A stretch of DNA of 64,000 bases from the NCBI RefSeq assembly GCF_003148885.1, contig NZ_QGHD01000007.1, positions 57,393 to 121,392 on the forward strand, written 5' to 3'. Source of the stretch: Hallerella porci. GTDB lineage: Bacteria > Fibrobacterota > Fibrobacteria > Fibrobacterales > Fibrobacteraceae. Shown piece after piece: positions 1 to 9,023 of the stretch; position 1 is the stretch's first letter, and every line of letters starts with the position of its first letter. Made by a program: the position numbers and the translations under genes. Below the pieces are notes generated by a model. It ran no database searches. It had not been told where the DNA came from and was given only the letters and a program-made list of their open reading frames with translations.

Positions 1-2302
1 GAATCGAGATGAGTCCGATTTCGTGAATGCCTGGATGCGAAGAAGCAAAAAGTCCGCAAAGGACGATGAGGGTTAAAAATTCTGCGAAAAGACAAGTGAT
101 TCCCGTGGTGCGGAAAACGTAGTGAATGCTTCCGGTGGAATTTTCAAAATACGAATTCCAAAGTTGAATGGAACCGTCGAGGCTCATCCCGATTAAAATG
201 GGGAAGGCGAGCGCGCTGTACGCCGAAATGGAAATATCGAAAAGGCGTAATAATCCGAGAAGCCAGAAGAAAGCGATGATGGGTGGCGTAATTGTAAGAA
301 GTGAAAAGGAAATTTTTTTGTAGAAGAGGAGGGTGAGAAGAAGGACGCCTGCGATGCCCGCGAGAATTGTCTTGTGAAAATGTGGAAGAGTCCGATTTAA
401 AAGGTCGGCGCGGACGAGAGCAGTTCCCGTCATCGGGTAATGATAGGGCTCTAATTCTTTTGCTAAACGGCGACAAGCGAGTCCATCGTTCGGATCAAAA
501 TTGGGAAAGATAAATGCGTATTCGATAGAACCTTTTGCGTTTTCCCCAAAAATGCGGCGCAGATTTTGCGGCAAATCGCGGTAGAGAACGGGCGAAATTT
601 TCATCGCATTTAAACGGTTGAATCGTTCGGAATCGGCGGGGCTAATTTGCTTGAGCATTTCCAAATCGATTTCGTTTCGGATATCGTTGAGGATGGAAAT
701 TTTTTCTTGCTGATTTGACGGAATTAAATTTTGAAAAATCGTAACGGCGCGAATTCCGGTTTCGGGATTTTGCTTTTGTTCGCGGCTAATGCGATTGTAA
801 AAGGCGCGCGCTTCTTTTGCATCGGGAAGAATGACGACGATTGGATCGTAGCGCAAGTAAGCGGTTTCGCGGAGAAGAGAATCGGCGATTGCTGTATTCG
901 GGTTGTAAAGAGTGTGCGAAAAATCGTAATCGAATTTGGGATAAATTCCGCGGCAAGGAAGAATAAGAGAAATGAGAATGACAGGAATTAACGCTTTCTT
1001 AAATCCGATGAATGGACGCTCTTTAAAATCGTGCATCCGACTTTGAATTTTTCCAAAGACGAGGAATGGGCGGTAATGACCGGTGAGTTCGATGAGAGCG
1101 GGGAAGACGAGGCTCGAAAGCGACCAGTTGAGAATTGAACCGACAGCCCCGAGAATTCCGAGTTCTTGCATTCCGGTGAGCGGCACAAAATAAAGTCCGA
1201 GGAATGCGATGGCGAAAGAAAATGTGGAAACTGCAATCGTCGGGCCGATTCCCAAAAGCGCACTTTCTAAGCTCAATTCGTAACCGAGACCTTTGCGTTG
1301 TTCTTCGGCGTAACGCGTCATCAAATGCACAATTTCGCGGCAAGAAATTCCGGGAAGAATGACCGCGAGAATGAGCGAATATAAATTGATGCGCCCGAAG
1401 AAAAGCCACGCTGCGGCAAGAGTCCACACAAAAACGAGCGCAATCGGAATGACGGAAAGAATAAAAACGGTCGGCTGTTTTGCAAAGCGGAATAAGAAAA
1501 AGATGGAGAGAAGAATGGCTAAAACGATTCCGGTAAATCGCGCTTCGGGGAGAATTTTCCAGCCTTCGCGAGCGGTATCGTAAACATTGCCGGTGAGGTA
1601 AAGACTTGCGTTATCGCTTTCGGGAAGACTTTCAAAAGCGCCTTCGACGATGCGGGTAAGTTTCCTAGATGCGGCGAGATCCGAAACGCGTTCCTTTGGA
1701 AATACGCTGACGATGCGCACGGTTCCGTCGGCATTCGAATACATATTCCGCAATTTCGCCAGGTAATCGTTTTCGGTTTTAAAAAGAGTTAACGAATCGG
1801 TAATTTCTTTTGCAATGGAATCGCGGACAATTTTTACTGATGAATCGCCGACTTGCAAATCCACATATAACGGATTCTGTTCAAATTTATACCGCGATTG
1901 GATTTCGGCAATGCGGCTGCGAATTTTTTTCAAATCCGACGTGTGCGCATACAGCAAGCGATTCTTTTCAAAAAAATCCGCTTCGGATTGATACTCGATA
2001 AAATTGACAAATCGATTTTCTTCGAGTTCGTGCACAAGCCCTTGGACAAGGCGATCGTTGCGCGCGCTATCGGGCGAAGTAATGACCGCGATGAGAGAAC
2101 CGAAGCCTCCGAAATTTTCTTCGACAATGGAATTGGTTTGCTTTACCGCCGATGTTTTGGGGAGCATGTCGATAGTTCTCAAATCCCATTTTAAATTCCG
2201 CACCGGATAAATGGAAAGTAGCGTAATCGCTAGCGCTACGAAGAGAACGAGCTTCGGGTGTTTTAACGCACTGCGCAAAATTCTTTGAAGTAAAGAGAAC
2301 AC
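1..2302 (-). CDS. RND/MMPL-family exporter, partial (3' end outside window)
   Basis: The frame is open from a GTG at 2302 to the left edge, about 767 codons, with no stop, so the C-terminus is missing. After a short basic start there is one membrane segment (about residues 17-30), then a large extracytoplasmic domain containing RTIDMLPK and ENFGGFGS, a block of membrane helices, a second extracytoplasmic domain and further helices containing IGMSLDGSIQLW near the edge. This two-half layout is that of RND-superfamily MMPL/HpnN-like exporters, which move lipids or other hydrophobic molecules across or out of the inner membrane using the proton gradient. The substrate cannot be inferred. The GTG is chosen because the N-terminal helix follows directly; no good ribosome binding site is visible. 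It is the last gene before the purF terminator and reads the same way. Confidence 0.8.
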   Translation of the reverse strand, partial: MFSLLQRILRSALKHPKLVLFVALAITLLSIYPVRNLKWDLRTIDMLPKTSAVKQTNSIVEENFGGFGSLIAVITSPDSARNDRLVQGLVHELEENRFVNFIEYQSEADFFEKNRLLYAHTSDLKKIRSRIAEIQSRYKFEQNPLYVDLQVGDSSVKIVRDSIAKEITDSLTLFKTENDYLAKLRNMYSNADGTVRIVSVFPKERVSDLAASRKLTRIVEGAFESLPESDNASLYLTGNVYDTAREGWKILPEARFTGIVLAILLSIFFLFRFAKQPTVFILSVIPIALVFVWTLAAAWLFFGRINLYSLILAVILPGISCREIVHLMTRYAEEQRKGLGYELSLESALLGIGPTIAVSTFSFAIAFLGLYFVPLTGMQELGILGAVGSILNWSLSSLVFPALIELTGHYRPFLVFGKIQSRMHDFKERPFIGFKKALIPVILISLILPCRGIYPKFDYDFSHTLYNPNTAIADSLLRETAYLRYDPIVVILPDAKEARAFYNRISREQKQNPETGIRAVTIFQNLIPSNQQEKISILNDIRNEIDLEMLKQISPADSERFNRLNAMKISPVLYRDLPQNLRRIFGENAKGSIEYAFIFPNFDPNDGLACRRLAKELEPYHYPMTGTALVRADLLNRTLPHFHKTILAGIAGVLLLTLLFYKKISFSLLTITPPIIAFFWLLGLLRLFDISISAYSALAFPILIGMSLDGSIQLWNSYFENSTGSIHYVFRTTGITCLFAEFLTLIVLCGLFASSHPGIHEIGLISI

Positions 2303-2360
2303 AAAATCAAATTAGAAATTAGAAAGCGTGCGCAGATTTTTCTTTGGATAGAATCGCAAA

Positions 2361-2388
2361 AAAAAGCTCCGCGAGAGCGGAGCTTTTT
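2361..2388 (-). terminator. Rho-independent terminator of purF
   Basis: A perfect 12-bp stem with a GAGA (TCTC on the transcript) loop lies 5 bases past the purF stop. It is followed by a T run on the minus strand. It separates purF from the MMPL exporter gene. Confidence 0.85.
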
Positions 2389-2392
2389 GAAA

Positions 2393-3778
2393 TTAGCCAC
2401 AGCTAAATTTTCCAGCTTCTTTCCCGATGTATTCGGGGTAGTTGCCGTCGAAGCAAGCGGCGCAATATTCTGCGGGAGCGCCGGTGCATTCTTTCATCCC
2501 GTCAATGCTCAAGTAGCCTAAGCTTTCGACTCCGAGCATTTTGGCGATTTCTTGCGGAGTCATGCTGCTAGCCGCTAAATCGCCCGCATTCGGGAAGTCC
2601 ATCCCGAAATAGCAAGCGTGTGCTACCGGAGGCGATGCAATGCGAATGTGCACTTCGGTAGCGCCGGCATCGCGAATCATCTTCGAAAGAATTTTGAGAG
2701 TCGTGCCGCGGACGATAGAATCATCGACAACGCAGACTTTGCGGTTTTTCAAAACGCCTTCGATCGGGTTGAATTTTAAGCGGACTTTTTGAGCGCGGAC
2801 ATTTTGTGTCGGGTCAATGAATGTGCGTCCGACGTAATGGTTGCGGAGAAGTCCGATTTCAAATTTAATGCCAGCTTCGCGAGCGTAGCCGAGAGCTGCG
2901 GTCGTCGAAGAATCCGGAACCGGAATCACGATGTCTGCGTCGACGGGGCATTCGCGGGCGAGTTGCTTTCCCATTTTACGGCGAACTTTATCGCAAATCT
3001 GTTCGAAAATGCGAGAATCCGGACGCGCAAAATAGATGTATTCAAAAATGCAGTGGGCGAGGCGACCTTTTTTCGTAAAGGTTTCGGAATGCAAACCGTC
3101 TTGAGTAATGGTGAGCAGTTCGCCCGGTAAAATATCGCGGACATAATTTGCGCCGAGCAAATCAAATGCGCAAGTTTCGCTTGCGACGCACCAACTATTT
3201 CCAAAACGAGCGAGCGAAAGAGGACGGAAGGCGTAGCCATCGCGGGCGACGAACATCGTGTCTTTCGTCATGATAATAATGCAAAAGCACCCGGTGAGTT
3301 TCGAAAGCGCTTTCTTAATCGCTTCTTTCACATTGGGTGCTTGAGTGCGAGCAATTTCGTGCAAGAGAATTTCGGAGTCCGAAGTCGTCTGGAAAATATG
3401 ACCGGCTTCTTCCATTTCTTCGCGGAGTTCTGCAGCATTGGTGAGGTTACCATTATGCGCAATGGCGAGTTGACCCCATTTGCAGCTCACTAAAATCGGC
3501 TGCGCATTGGCGAGAGTACTAGAGCCCGTAGTGCTATAACGCACATGTCCAATTCCCGCAAAGCCCTGCAATTCGTCCACATTATATTCGCGGAGAAGGG
3601 TTGAAACCAAACCCATCGATTTGCGAACGCGGATTTTATCGCCATTGGTGATAGCAAAACCTGCGCTTTCTTGACCGCGGTGCTGCAGAGCGTAAAGCCC
3701 CATCGCAACGTTACGTGCAACGTTTTCGCCATTGTAGATGCCGATAACGCCGCATTCTTCGTGAAGTTCTTCCAACAT
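2393..3778 (-). CDS. purF: Amidophosphoribosyltransferase (PurF)
   Basis: This enzyme catalyses the first committed step of purine synthesis: PRPP plus glutamine gives phosphoribosylamine, glutamate and pyrophosphate. The start at 3778 (MLEELHEECGV) is preferred over an ORF start 24 codons upstream, because GAGG lies just before it and because the Ntn catalytic cysteine (Cys9) then follows a short removable propeptide, as in Bacillus-type PurF. The N-terminal glutaminase domain has GHVRYSTTG and the amide-binding SDSE segment. The C-terminal phosphoribosyltransferase domain has the PRPP loop VCVVDDSIVRGTT. Cysteines near the C-terminus (CTGAPAEYCAAC) suggest the iron-sulfur-containing PurF subgroup. 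At 461 residues it is the normal length. It appears to be transcribed alone, with a terminator at each end. Confidence 0.95.
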   Translation of the reverse strand: MLEELHEECGVIGIYNGENVARNVAMGLYALQHRGQESAGFAITNGDKIRVRKSMGLVSTLLREYNVDELQGFAGIGHVRYSTTGSSTLANAQPILVSCKWGQLAIAHNGNLTNAAELREEMEEAGHIFQTTSDSEILLHEIARTQAPNVKEAIKKALSKLTGCFCIIIMTKDTMFVARDGYAFRPLSLARFGNSWCVASETCAFDLLGANYVRDILPGELLTITQDGLHSETFTKKGRLAHCIFEYIYFARPDSRIFEQICDKVRRKMGKQLARECPVDADIVIPVPDSSTTAALGYAREAGIKFEIGLLRNHYVGRTFIDPTQNVRAQKVRLKFNPIEGVLKNRKVCVVDDSIVRGTTLKILSKMIRDAGATEVHIRIASPPVAHACYFGMDFPNAGDLAASSMTPQEIAKMLGVESLGYLSIDGMKECTGAPAEYCAACFDGNYPEYIGKEAGKFSCG

Positions 3779-3812
3779 GGAAACCTCGTTAAGTGATGTA
3801 AAATAAAATAGA

Positions 3813-3847
3813 AAAAGTTCTACGCTCTTTGAAAACGCAGAACTTTT
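3813..3847 (-). terminator. Terminator of the GH10 xylanase gene
   Basis: A 9-bp stem (AAAAGTTCT/AGAACTTTT) is followed on the minus strand by a long T-rich tail. It lies just past the xylanase stop and upstream of the purF ribosome binding site. Confidence 0.7.
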
Positions 3848-3854
3848 CATTCCT

Positions 3855-5522
3855 TTATTCTACACCGATGAATTGCTTTTTCCCGTCAATTGTGATTTCG
3901 TAAACGCCTTTAAATCCGCGGATTTCGGCGATGCCGTCGGCGTTTGCCGTTGCAGTGGTATCGGTCGTCCACGTTTTGTGCCAGAGATTATAAATGGTTT
4001 TTGCCGCGGGCTTTTCTCTGCCATCGCTTGCGATAATGCCACCGTTTTTAATCCAATGATGATTATCCCAGAATCCCCAAAGGAGAACGCCTGAGACCGC
4101 AGGATGACTGAAAACCGTGCGCAAGAAAGTTTCGTATTTCTCGGCTTGCACTTCTTCGGGATCGTTCATGCCGACTTGCCAATCGCCAAAATCGAGTTCG
4201 GTTACTTCAATCGGGAGACCGAGTGCGGCGAGTTTATCCAAGCGTTCGTGGATGAGTTCGGGGACGACGGGGCGCAAGCCAAAATGGCATTGTACGCCGA
4301 TGCCGTGAATCGGAATTTTTCGTTTGAGCATTCCTTGGATGAGAGTCACATAACGGTCGGTTTCACCCGCAGCGACGACATTGTAATCGTTGATGAAAAG
4401 TTTCGCCGTCGGATCGACTTGATGCGCCCAAATAAATGCGCTGTCGAGCCAGTTCCAGCCGCACATATTAAATGTATAAGCTTCGTGGAGCGGTTCATTC
4501 CACACATCGTATTCGGCAAATTTTCCTTTGTATTCTTTTAAATCGCGTTCGATGCGGAGCTTCAAATATTTTCCAAAATCTTTGCATTCCTTGGGAGAAG
4601 TCGGATTGGAAAAATGCTTGTCATAATTGTATTGTTGAATTCCCCACATGATTGCGTGCCCGCGGAGTTTCCATTTATTTTTTTCGGCGAAGGAAATGTA
4701 TTCTTGCAATTCTTCTTTTTTGAGTTTTCCTTTTTTCGGTTCGTATTCGGGCCACTTAAATTGATTTTCGGGAACGCCGTACCAGAAATATTTTTTTGCT
4801 GCGGAGCGGAACCATTTTTCGATGCTGTCTTGTTTGCTATTGCCTTCGATTTTATAAAGCGCAAGCGCTGTGCCAAAAGGGAAGGCGTGCTTTGTGAGTT
4901 TGAAATGAACTTGTTCATCGGGATTTGCTTTGACGGTAATTTTCGTTTTGCGGAGGCTATCGATTCGAGAGTCTGCTGCGGCATACCAATCGGAATTGAG
5001 AGATCCGAGTTTTTCGATTGCAACATCATCCATTTGCAGCCAGCCTTTTTTTAAGCCGACGTGGAAGGTGACATTATTTACTCCGTAGCCTTTTTGGTCG
5101 GCGAGGAATGTCATCGAATACGTTTGCCATTTATCGGTGAGCTCAAAAGATGCGCTTTCTTTTTGTCGATAATCGGGAGCGCCACCTTGAACGACTGCGT
5201 TAATCGGCATATTACCTTTGGCTTTAAAAGTCAATTTGTAATAAGCGGAATCCGCGAGGAATTTTGGCGGTTGAAGTTGTAATCCCCACCAAATTTTCGG
5301 CAGTTCTTTGACGACGAGTTTTGCGCCTTGGGAACCATCAAATCCCAGTCCCGGTTCAGCGAGTTTGAGTTCTACTTTCGCAGGACCATCGGGATTATTC
5401 CAAAGATACCAACCGCCGTCGCCGTATTCCATATTCCCGTTGCTGAGAACATTTTGGGCAAAGTTTGTCGCGGCAAAGAGAAGAACGGCTGCCGCCGAAA
5501 TTTTAAATCGGGAAAGAAACAT
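3855..5522 (-). CDS. Secreted GH10 endo-1,4-beta-xylanase with N-terminal carbohydrate-binding module
   Basis: A 555-residue exported glycoside hydrolase. Residues 1-22 form a signal peptide ending near NFAQ. Residues about 24-172 look like a CBM4/9-type beta-sandwich (NGNMEYGDGGWYLW near the start, MDDVAIE near the end). Residues about 180-515 are the GH10 barrel: the acid/base glutamate is E343 in WNEP (341-344) and the nucleophile is E442 in VTELD. GHAIMWG, FINDYN and LLWGFWD are further GH10 signatures. A short beta-rich tail follows. The expected role is cleavage of xylan outside the cell or at the cell surface. GAGGTAGCTT precedes the ATG. The gene is monocistronic, with its own terminator and about 140 bp of upstream DNA. 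Confidence 0.93.
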   Translation of the reverse strand: MFLSRFKISAAAVLLFAATNFAQNVLSNGNMEYGDGGWYLWNNPDGPAKVELKLAEPGLGFDGSQGAKLVVKELPKIWWGLQLQPPKFLADSAYYKLTFKAKGNMPINAVVQGGAPDYRQKESASFELTDKWQTYSMTFLADQKGYGVNNVTFHVGLKKGWLQMDDVAIEKLGSLNSDWYAAADSRIDSLRKTKITVKANPDEQVHFKLTKHAFPFGTALALYKIEGNSKQDSIEKWFRSAAKKYFWYGVPENQFKWPEYEPKKGKLKKEELQEYISFAEKNKWKLRGHAIMWGIQQYNYDKHFSNPTSPKECKDFGKYLKLRIERDLKEYKGKFAEYDVWNEPLHEAYTFNMCGWNWLDSAFIWAHQVDPTAKLFINDYNVVAAGETDRYVTLIQGMLKRKIPIHGIGVQCHFGLRPVVPELIHERLDKLAALGLPIEVTELDFGDWQVGMNDPEEVQAEKYETFLRTVFSHPAVSGVLLWGFWDNHHWIKNGGIIASDGREKPAAKTIYNLWHKTWTTDTTATANADGIAEIRGFKGVYEITIDGKKQFIGVE

Positions 5523-5631
5523 AAGCTACCTCAAAAAAGAATTTATTCTGCCAAAACAAAAATGGTAAAATTCTTTTTCAAGAAAACTAAAAAACTGTAG
5601 CAAAAGTGTTAAAAAGAAAAATATAACAATG

Positions 5632-5648
5632 GCGCGGCGAAGCCGCGT
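5632..5648 (-). terminator. GC-rich hairpin at the end of the ATP-grasp operon
   Basis: A CGCGGC/GCCGCG stem with a 3-base loop lies 15 bases past the last gene of the operon. A T-rich but interrupted tract follows on the minus strand. It may be a weak terminator. The same GGCG..CGAAGCC core recurs near 12050 in the repeat region, so it may instead be a dispersed repeat. Confidence 0.45.
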
Positions 5649-5662
5649 CAGCATTTCAACTC

Positions 5663-6592
5663 TTAATTTTCCTGGATTCTGTAAATCATCGCGTGTTCTA
5701 AAACGAGCGGTTTATTGTGGGCAAAAAATACCGTGCCCGAAACGGGCGCTTTGACGGTATCCAAAATAGAAGCGTCGTAAGGGTCTAAAATTTTGGCTAA
5801 AGCTTGACCTTCTTCAACGGTTGCAGAAGCGCCGACTAAGCGGTAAAAAATGCCCGCGCGTCTTGCGGTGACGTTGATTAAATCGCCTTCGTCCAAAATA
5901 ATCGATTCGTAGCCCGCGTTTCGAAATTTAAAACTCGTCACGCCGACTTTTTGCAAGAATCGTAAAATCGCGTCAATGGTTTGGGCGCTCGTCGCATTTT
6001 CTACATAATTTGTTTGTCCCGCATAAATCGAGAACGCTTTCGTTTCCCAAATTTGCCAGTTGTAATTTAAAAGCGTCGTGTCAAAGGGCAAAGGCTTACG
6101 CGTTGTCACGTAGGGCAAACCAAAAAGTTTTGCATCTTCAACATCTTCAAATCCGGTTTGAAGCATTCGAATATGCGGCACAAAATCGCCCGGCATATAA
6201 AAGCTCGCGAGCTGCATGCCGAACTTGAAATTTTTCAGCACTTCAAAAATTGCAGCAGCGATGCGTTGCGTCGTTTCGCCTTTATCGTAGCCGGGAAACA
6301 TGCGGTTAATGTCTGTATTATCCATCGCCCAAAAACGATGCGAAACATTCATCGAAAACGGATTGCACGAAGGAATGATTAAAACAGAAACATCATCAGC
6401 CAAAAGCCCGCGGCGTTCAATGTCTTTTAAAGATTCGACGAGGCGCGCACAAATATATTGTTGCTGAATTTCATCGCCGCGCATTGCGCCGACGATTGCA
6501 ACAGTTTTTTCGCCTTCGCCAAACCAAAATCCTTTGATTTTAAAACTATCGCGATACGGCGATTTCATTTCGAATAAAATTTCTTCTCTCAC
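5663..6592 (-). CDS. AstE/aspartoacylase-family protein lacking zinc-binding histidines (probable pseudoenzyme)
   Basis: A 309-residue paralogue of the upstream neighbour and last gene of the ATP-grasp operon; its start overlaps that gene by 4 bp. The fold signatures remain: NPFSMNVS, and DINRMFPG with the substrate-binding Asn-Arg at about 96-97. The metal site is damaged. The GTHGDE of active members reads GAMRGDE here, so His is replaced by Arg38 while Glu41 stays, and the DIH segment reads QLA, so the third ligand is Ala129. Active family members hydrolyse N-acyl amino acids (succinylglutamate, N-acetylaspartate) with zinc. Without two ligands this protein probably does not, and may instead be a regulatory or structural partner of the intact paralogue. 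The C-terminal beta domain is retained. Family assignment is sure; loss of activity is inferred. Confidence 0.85.
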   Translation of the reverse strand: MREEILFEMKSPYRDSFKIKGFWFGEGEKTVAIVGAMRGDEIQQQYICARLVESLKDIERRGLLADDVSVLIIPSCNPFSMNVSHRFWAMDNTDINRMFPGYDKGETTQRIAAAIFEVLKNFKFGMQLASFYMPGDFVPHIRMLQTGFEDVEDAKLFGLPYVTTRKPLPFDTTLLNYNWQIWETKAFSIYAGQTNYVENATSAQTIDAILRFLQKVGVTSFKFRNAGYESIILDEGDLINVTARRAGIFYRLVGASATVEEGQALAKILDPYDASILDTVKAPVSGTVFFAHNKPLVLEHAMIYRIQEN

Positions 6593-7554
6593 GATTCACC
6601 TACCATCACAACTTTCTTTTCGGCTTCGGAAATTTTGTAAACGCGAGCCATTAACGAGCCTTCGTAAACGATGGGGTACGCTCGAATCGTAAACAAAAAT
6701 CCATCGATGGGCGAGACGACTCGATCTAAAATATTTCCCGTTAAAGGTTCAACGATTAAACCGATTTCTTGATTTTTTTTCACATAAATGCCGCACTTTA
6801 ATGGCGAAATAAAAACGCCCGAAGTTTTCGCATTTAAAAATTCGACTTTATCGCCTTTGCATAAAATCGGGCGCGAAAAATCATCGGTTTTAACTTTTCC
6901 GCTCCACATTTGCATTTCTTTCATGATATTAAAAATGCCGTTGGCTAAGCGTTCGCATATTTTATAATTGATGCGTTGTCCGACGCCCATTTCGGCGACT
7001 AAGCATTTTGTGCCCGTCGAATTTAACGAATACGCTAAAGTCGATTCCAAAACGGTTGCAGCATCGTGCACCCAGATAAAATCGATATTCAAATGCTTCG
7101 CGTAAGGCACGAGTTTTTCTTCGTCCAAAACATTGATGCGCACCTGCGGCGTTTCGCGCAAATATAAATTGCTCGAATGAATATCAAAAACTAAATCGGC
7201 GCCTTTCAAATCTTCGACGATTGTATAAGCGGTTTGCTCTGCCATCGTGCCGTTTTTGTTGCCCGGAAAAATGCGGTTCATATCCAAATCAAAATTCGGA
7301 ATACCGCGCTGAATCGTATCGATTCCAAGCGGATTTAAAGCGGGATAAATTTCAACGCTGCCGTTTAAATTTTTGATTTCTTCGTTTAAACGTTTGGCGA
7401 CTAAATAGCAAACCATTTGACCTTCGAGCTCATCGCCGTGCGTGCCTGTGACAACGCAGATGCGCTTTTTGGAATCGCCATGCTTATACACGTTTTTGCG
7501 GATAAGCAAACGTTCGTTAATCGGAAGCTCTGTCGATAAAATTGTTTTAATCAT
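6589..7554 (-). CDS. Succinylglutamate desuccinylase/aspartoacylase-family zinc hydrolase
   Basis: A 321-residue M14-like carboxypeptidase-fold hydrolase with an intact metal site. His39 and Glu42 are in GTHGDE, His126 is in DIHSS, and the substrate-binding Asn-Arg pair is in DMNRIFPG (93-94). Family members remove acyl groups from amino acids or cut amide bonds. The C-terminal part (about 215-321) is the usual beta-barrel-like domain. It overlaps both neighbours by 4 bp (ATGA), so it is translationally coupled to the transglutaminase upstream and the ligand-less paralogue downstream. Given the ATP-grasp enzyme in the same operon, a likely job is hydrolysing or trimming an amide made by that enzyme. 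The actual substrate is unknown. Confidence 0.88.
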   Translation of the reverse strand: MIKTILSTELPINERLLIRKNVYKHGDSKKRICVVTGTHGDELEGQMVCYLVAKRLNEEIKNLNGSVEIYPALNPLGIDTIQRGIPNFDLDMNRIFPGNKNGTMAEQTAYTIVEDLKGADLVFDIHSSNLYLRETPQVRINVLDEEKLVPYAKHLNIDFIWVHDAATVLESTLAYSLNSTGTKCLVAEMGVGQRINYKICERLANGIFNIMKEMQMWSGKVKTDDFSRPILCKGDKVEFLNAKTSGVFISPLKCGIYVKKNQEIGLIVEPLTGNILDRVVSPIDGFLFTIRAYPIVYEGSLMARVYKISEAEKKVVMVGES

Positions 7555-8309
7555 AATTCTTTAAGTGTCACCTGAATTTGAATTTTTTCATCGATTAAAC
7601 CGTTGTAAATGCCGCGGCTTACCGGACAATCGGACGCATCTCTTCCGTGTGCGATTTTTAAATAACCGTAATCGATTTTTTTATTGTGAGTCGGATCCAA
7701 TCCAATCCAGTTGTAACCATCAAAAACTTCGACCCATGCGTGCGTTTGCCCTGTGCCTTCTAAAAATCCGCAAGCGTAACGCGCAGGAATTTCGGCATTT
7801 TTGCAAAGTCCAATCATTACATGTGCAAAATCTTGGCACACGCCTTTCTTCGCATTGAACGCTTCTTCGGCGGTCGTGTTTACCGTCGTCGAATTAGATT
7901 CGTACGCCATCATCTGATGCACTTTATCGCAAATGAAAAGCGCATCAGCTTCGACATCTTTTGTGCGTTCGAATTCTACGCATGCTTTTAAACGCGTGAG
8001 AGTTGTATCCATCAAATAAATATTGAGCGGAAGCCTATCGGGTTTAATTTGATACGGCTGCATCGATACAATTCCCGTGCTGACGTAGGCAAGAGTCGAA
8101 TGCAATTCGCGATCGAGCCCGTAAACGATGCGGTTTCCAAATGTATCCATTCCGCGTTTGATATTAAATCCCGGCGAAAAAATCACACGTTCCATATCGA
8201 TTGTCATATAGTTCCCCAAGTAAGGTTCCATACGCAAAAGGACGGCATGATTTTTTACTGGTTCGCTAAACGAAACGATGGTTTGATAGTTATACAAATA
8301 TTGTTTCAT
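7551..8309 (-). CDS. Transglutaminase-like cysteine protease-fold protein
   Basis: A 252-residue member of the bacterial transglutaminase-like family. The N-terminal part (about 1-110) is the beta-rich Bact_transglu_N-type domain. The catalytic core follows, with Cys158 in KKGVCQDFAH, His190 in GQTHAWVEV and Asp205 in GLDPTHN, the normal Cys-His-Asp triad. Such proteins usually act as peptidases or amide-cleaving or exchanging enzymes. They are repeatedly found next to circularly permuted ATP-grasp and Alpha-E genes, as here (known context for these families). It overlaps the Alpha-E gene and the zinc hydrolase gene by 4 bp each, so it is part of one tightly coupled operon. No signal peptide is visible, so it is predicted to be cytoplasmic. 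Confidence 0.9.
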   Translation of the reverse strand: MKQYLYNYQTIVSFSEPVKNHAVLLRMEPYLGNYMTIDMERVIFSPGFNIKRGMDTFGNRIVYGLDRELHSTLAYVSTGIVSMQPYQIKPDRLPLNIYLMDTTLTRLKACVEFERTKDVEADALFICDKVHQMMAYESNSTTVNTTAEEAFNAKKGVCQDFAHVMIGLCKNAEIPARYACGFLEGTGQTHAWVEVFDGYNWIGLDPTHNKKIDYGYLKIAHGRDASDCPVSRGIYNGLIDEKIQIQVTLKEL

Positions 8310-9004
8310 ACAAGCACCAAATGATTGATCAAGTAGAGAATTCTTGATTTGTATTCGGAATCGTCTAAGTTGAATTTATCGGCAACAACCAAAGACTTTA
8401 ATTCTTCAATGGATTTTTCATCGACGATATCCGCTAAAACATCGGTGTAACGCAGAAGCGATTCGAACGCTAAAGCAATCCGTTCAAACGAATAGCCGAA
8501 ACGAATTTTCATATCGATGTTTTCGACATTGCGTCCAAGCATAATGATGTTTAACGCTTTATGATTTTGAATGCGTTGTTCCGCAGAGCCTCAGAAAGCA
8601 AGCGACCAATCGATGATACTTTGCAGTTCTGTTGTATTGGTAACGCCTTCGGCTTTTTTCTTTTTCATCAGGGCAACGCTCATCTCTAAATAGCTAAGCG
8701 TTTCGCTCATAATGTCTTCGCGGACCATCATCGCATTGTCCATTGCAAAGCGTTGAGCCGAAATTACACTCGACGGATTTTCTTCATCGTAAAGCATCCC
8801 GAGAGTAAATTCCGCATTGGTTTTGTAGTGGCCGACAACATCGAGTTTTTGCCAAAAGTAAATGTAATCGTCAGGCTCGCCGTCGATCATTTTATCGTAG
8901 CATTTGTTTAATTGATGAAGAGTCAAATAAACGCGCATCTCGTAGCGTCCAAGCCAGTAAAAACGATCCGCTTTCGTAGGAGAAATAATAAAACTTCTAA
9001 CCAT
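8306..9004 (-). pseudogene. Alpha-E domain protein interrupted by an in-frame TGA
   Basis: The minus-strand frame from ATG 9004 to the stop at 8306 would encode about 232 residues, but a TGA at 8591-8593 stops it after 137 codons (ending SLAF). The same frame continues without a shift (GSAEQRIQN, then MLGRNVENIDMKIRFGY), and the later part is clearly the rest of the same all-helical domain, whose families carry an LGR..E motif. SFIISPTKADRFYWLGRYEMR at the start is the typical Alpha-E N-terminus. The family accompanies circularly permuted ATP-grasp enzymes; its biochemistry is not known. A single base change in a TGG (Trp) or CGA/GGA codon would explain the stop. Readthrough or a sequence error are alternatives. 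No Shine-Dalgarno precedes the downstream ATG at 8542. Confidence 0.85.
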
Positions 9005-9023
9005 ATAAACCTCTCTGTTGATT

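Noticed and set aside
1..2300. Several short ORFs in the first 2.3 kb
   Set aside because: All lie in other frames of the one long minus-strand exporter frame, which is open from 2302 to the left edge.
8591..8640. Selenocysteine insertion at the in-frame TGA of the Alpha-E gene
   Set aside because: No convincing SECIS-like hairpin at the right distance, no selenoprotein context, and Alpha-E is not a known selenoprotein family.
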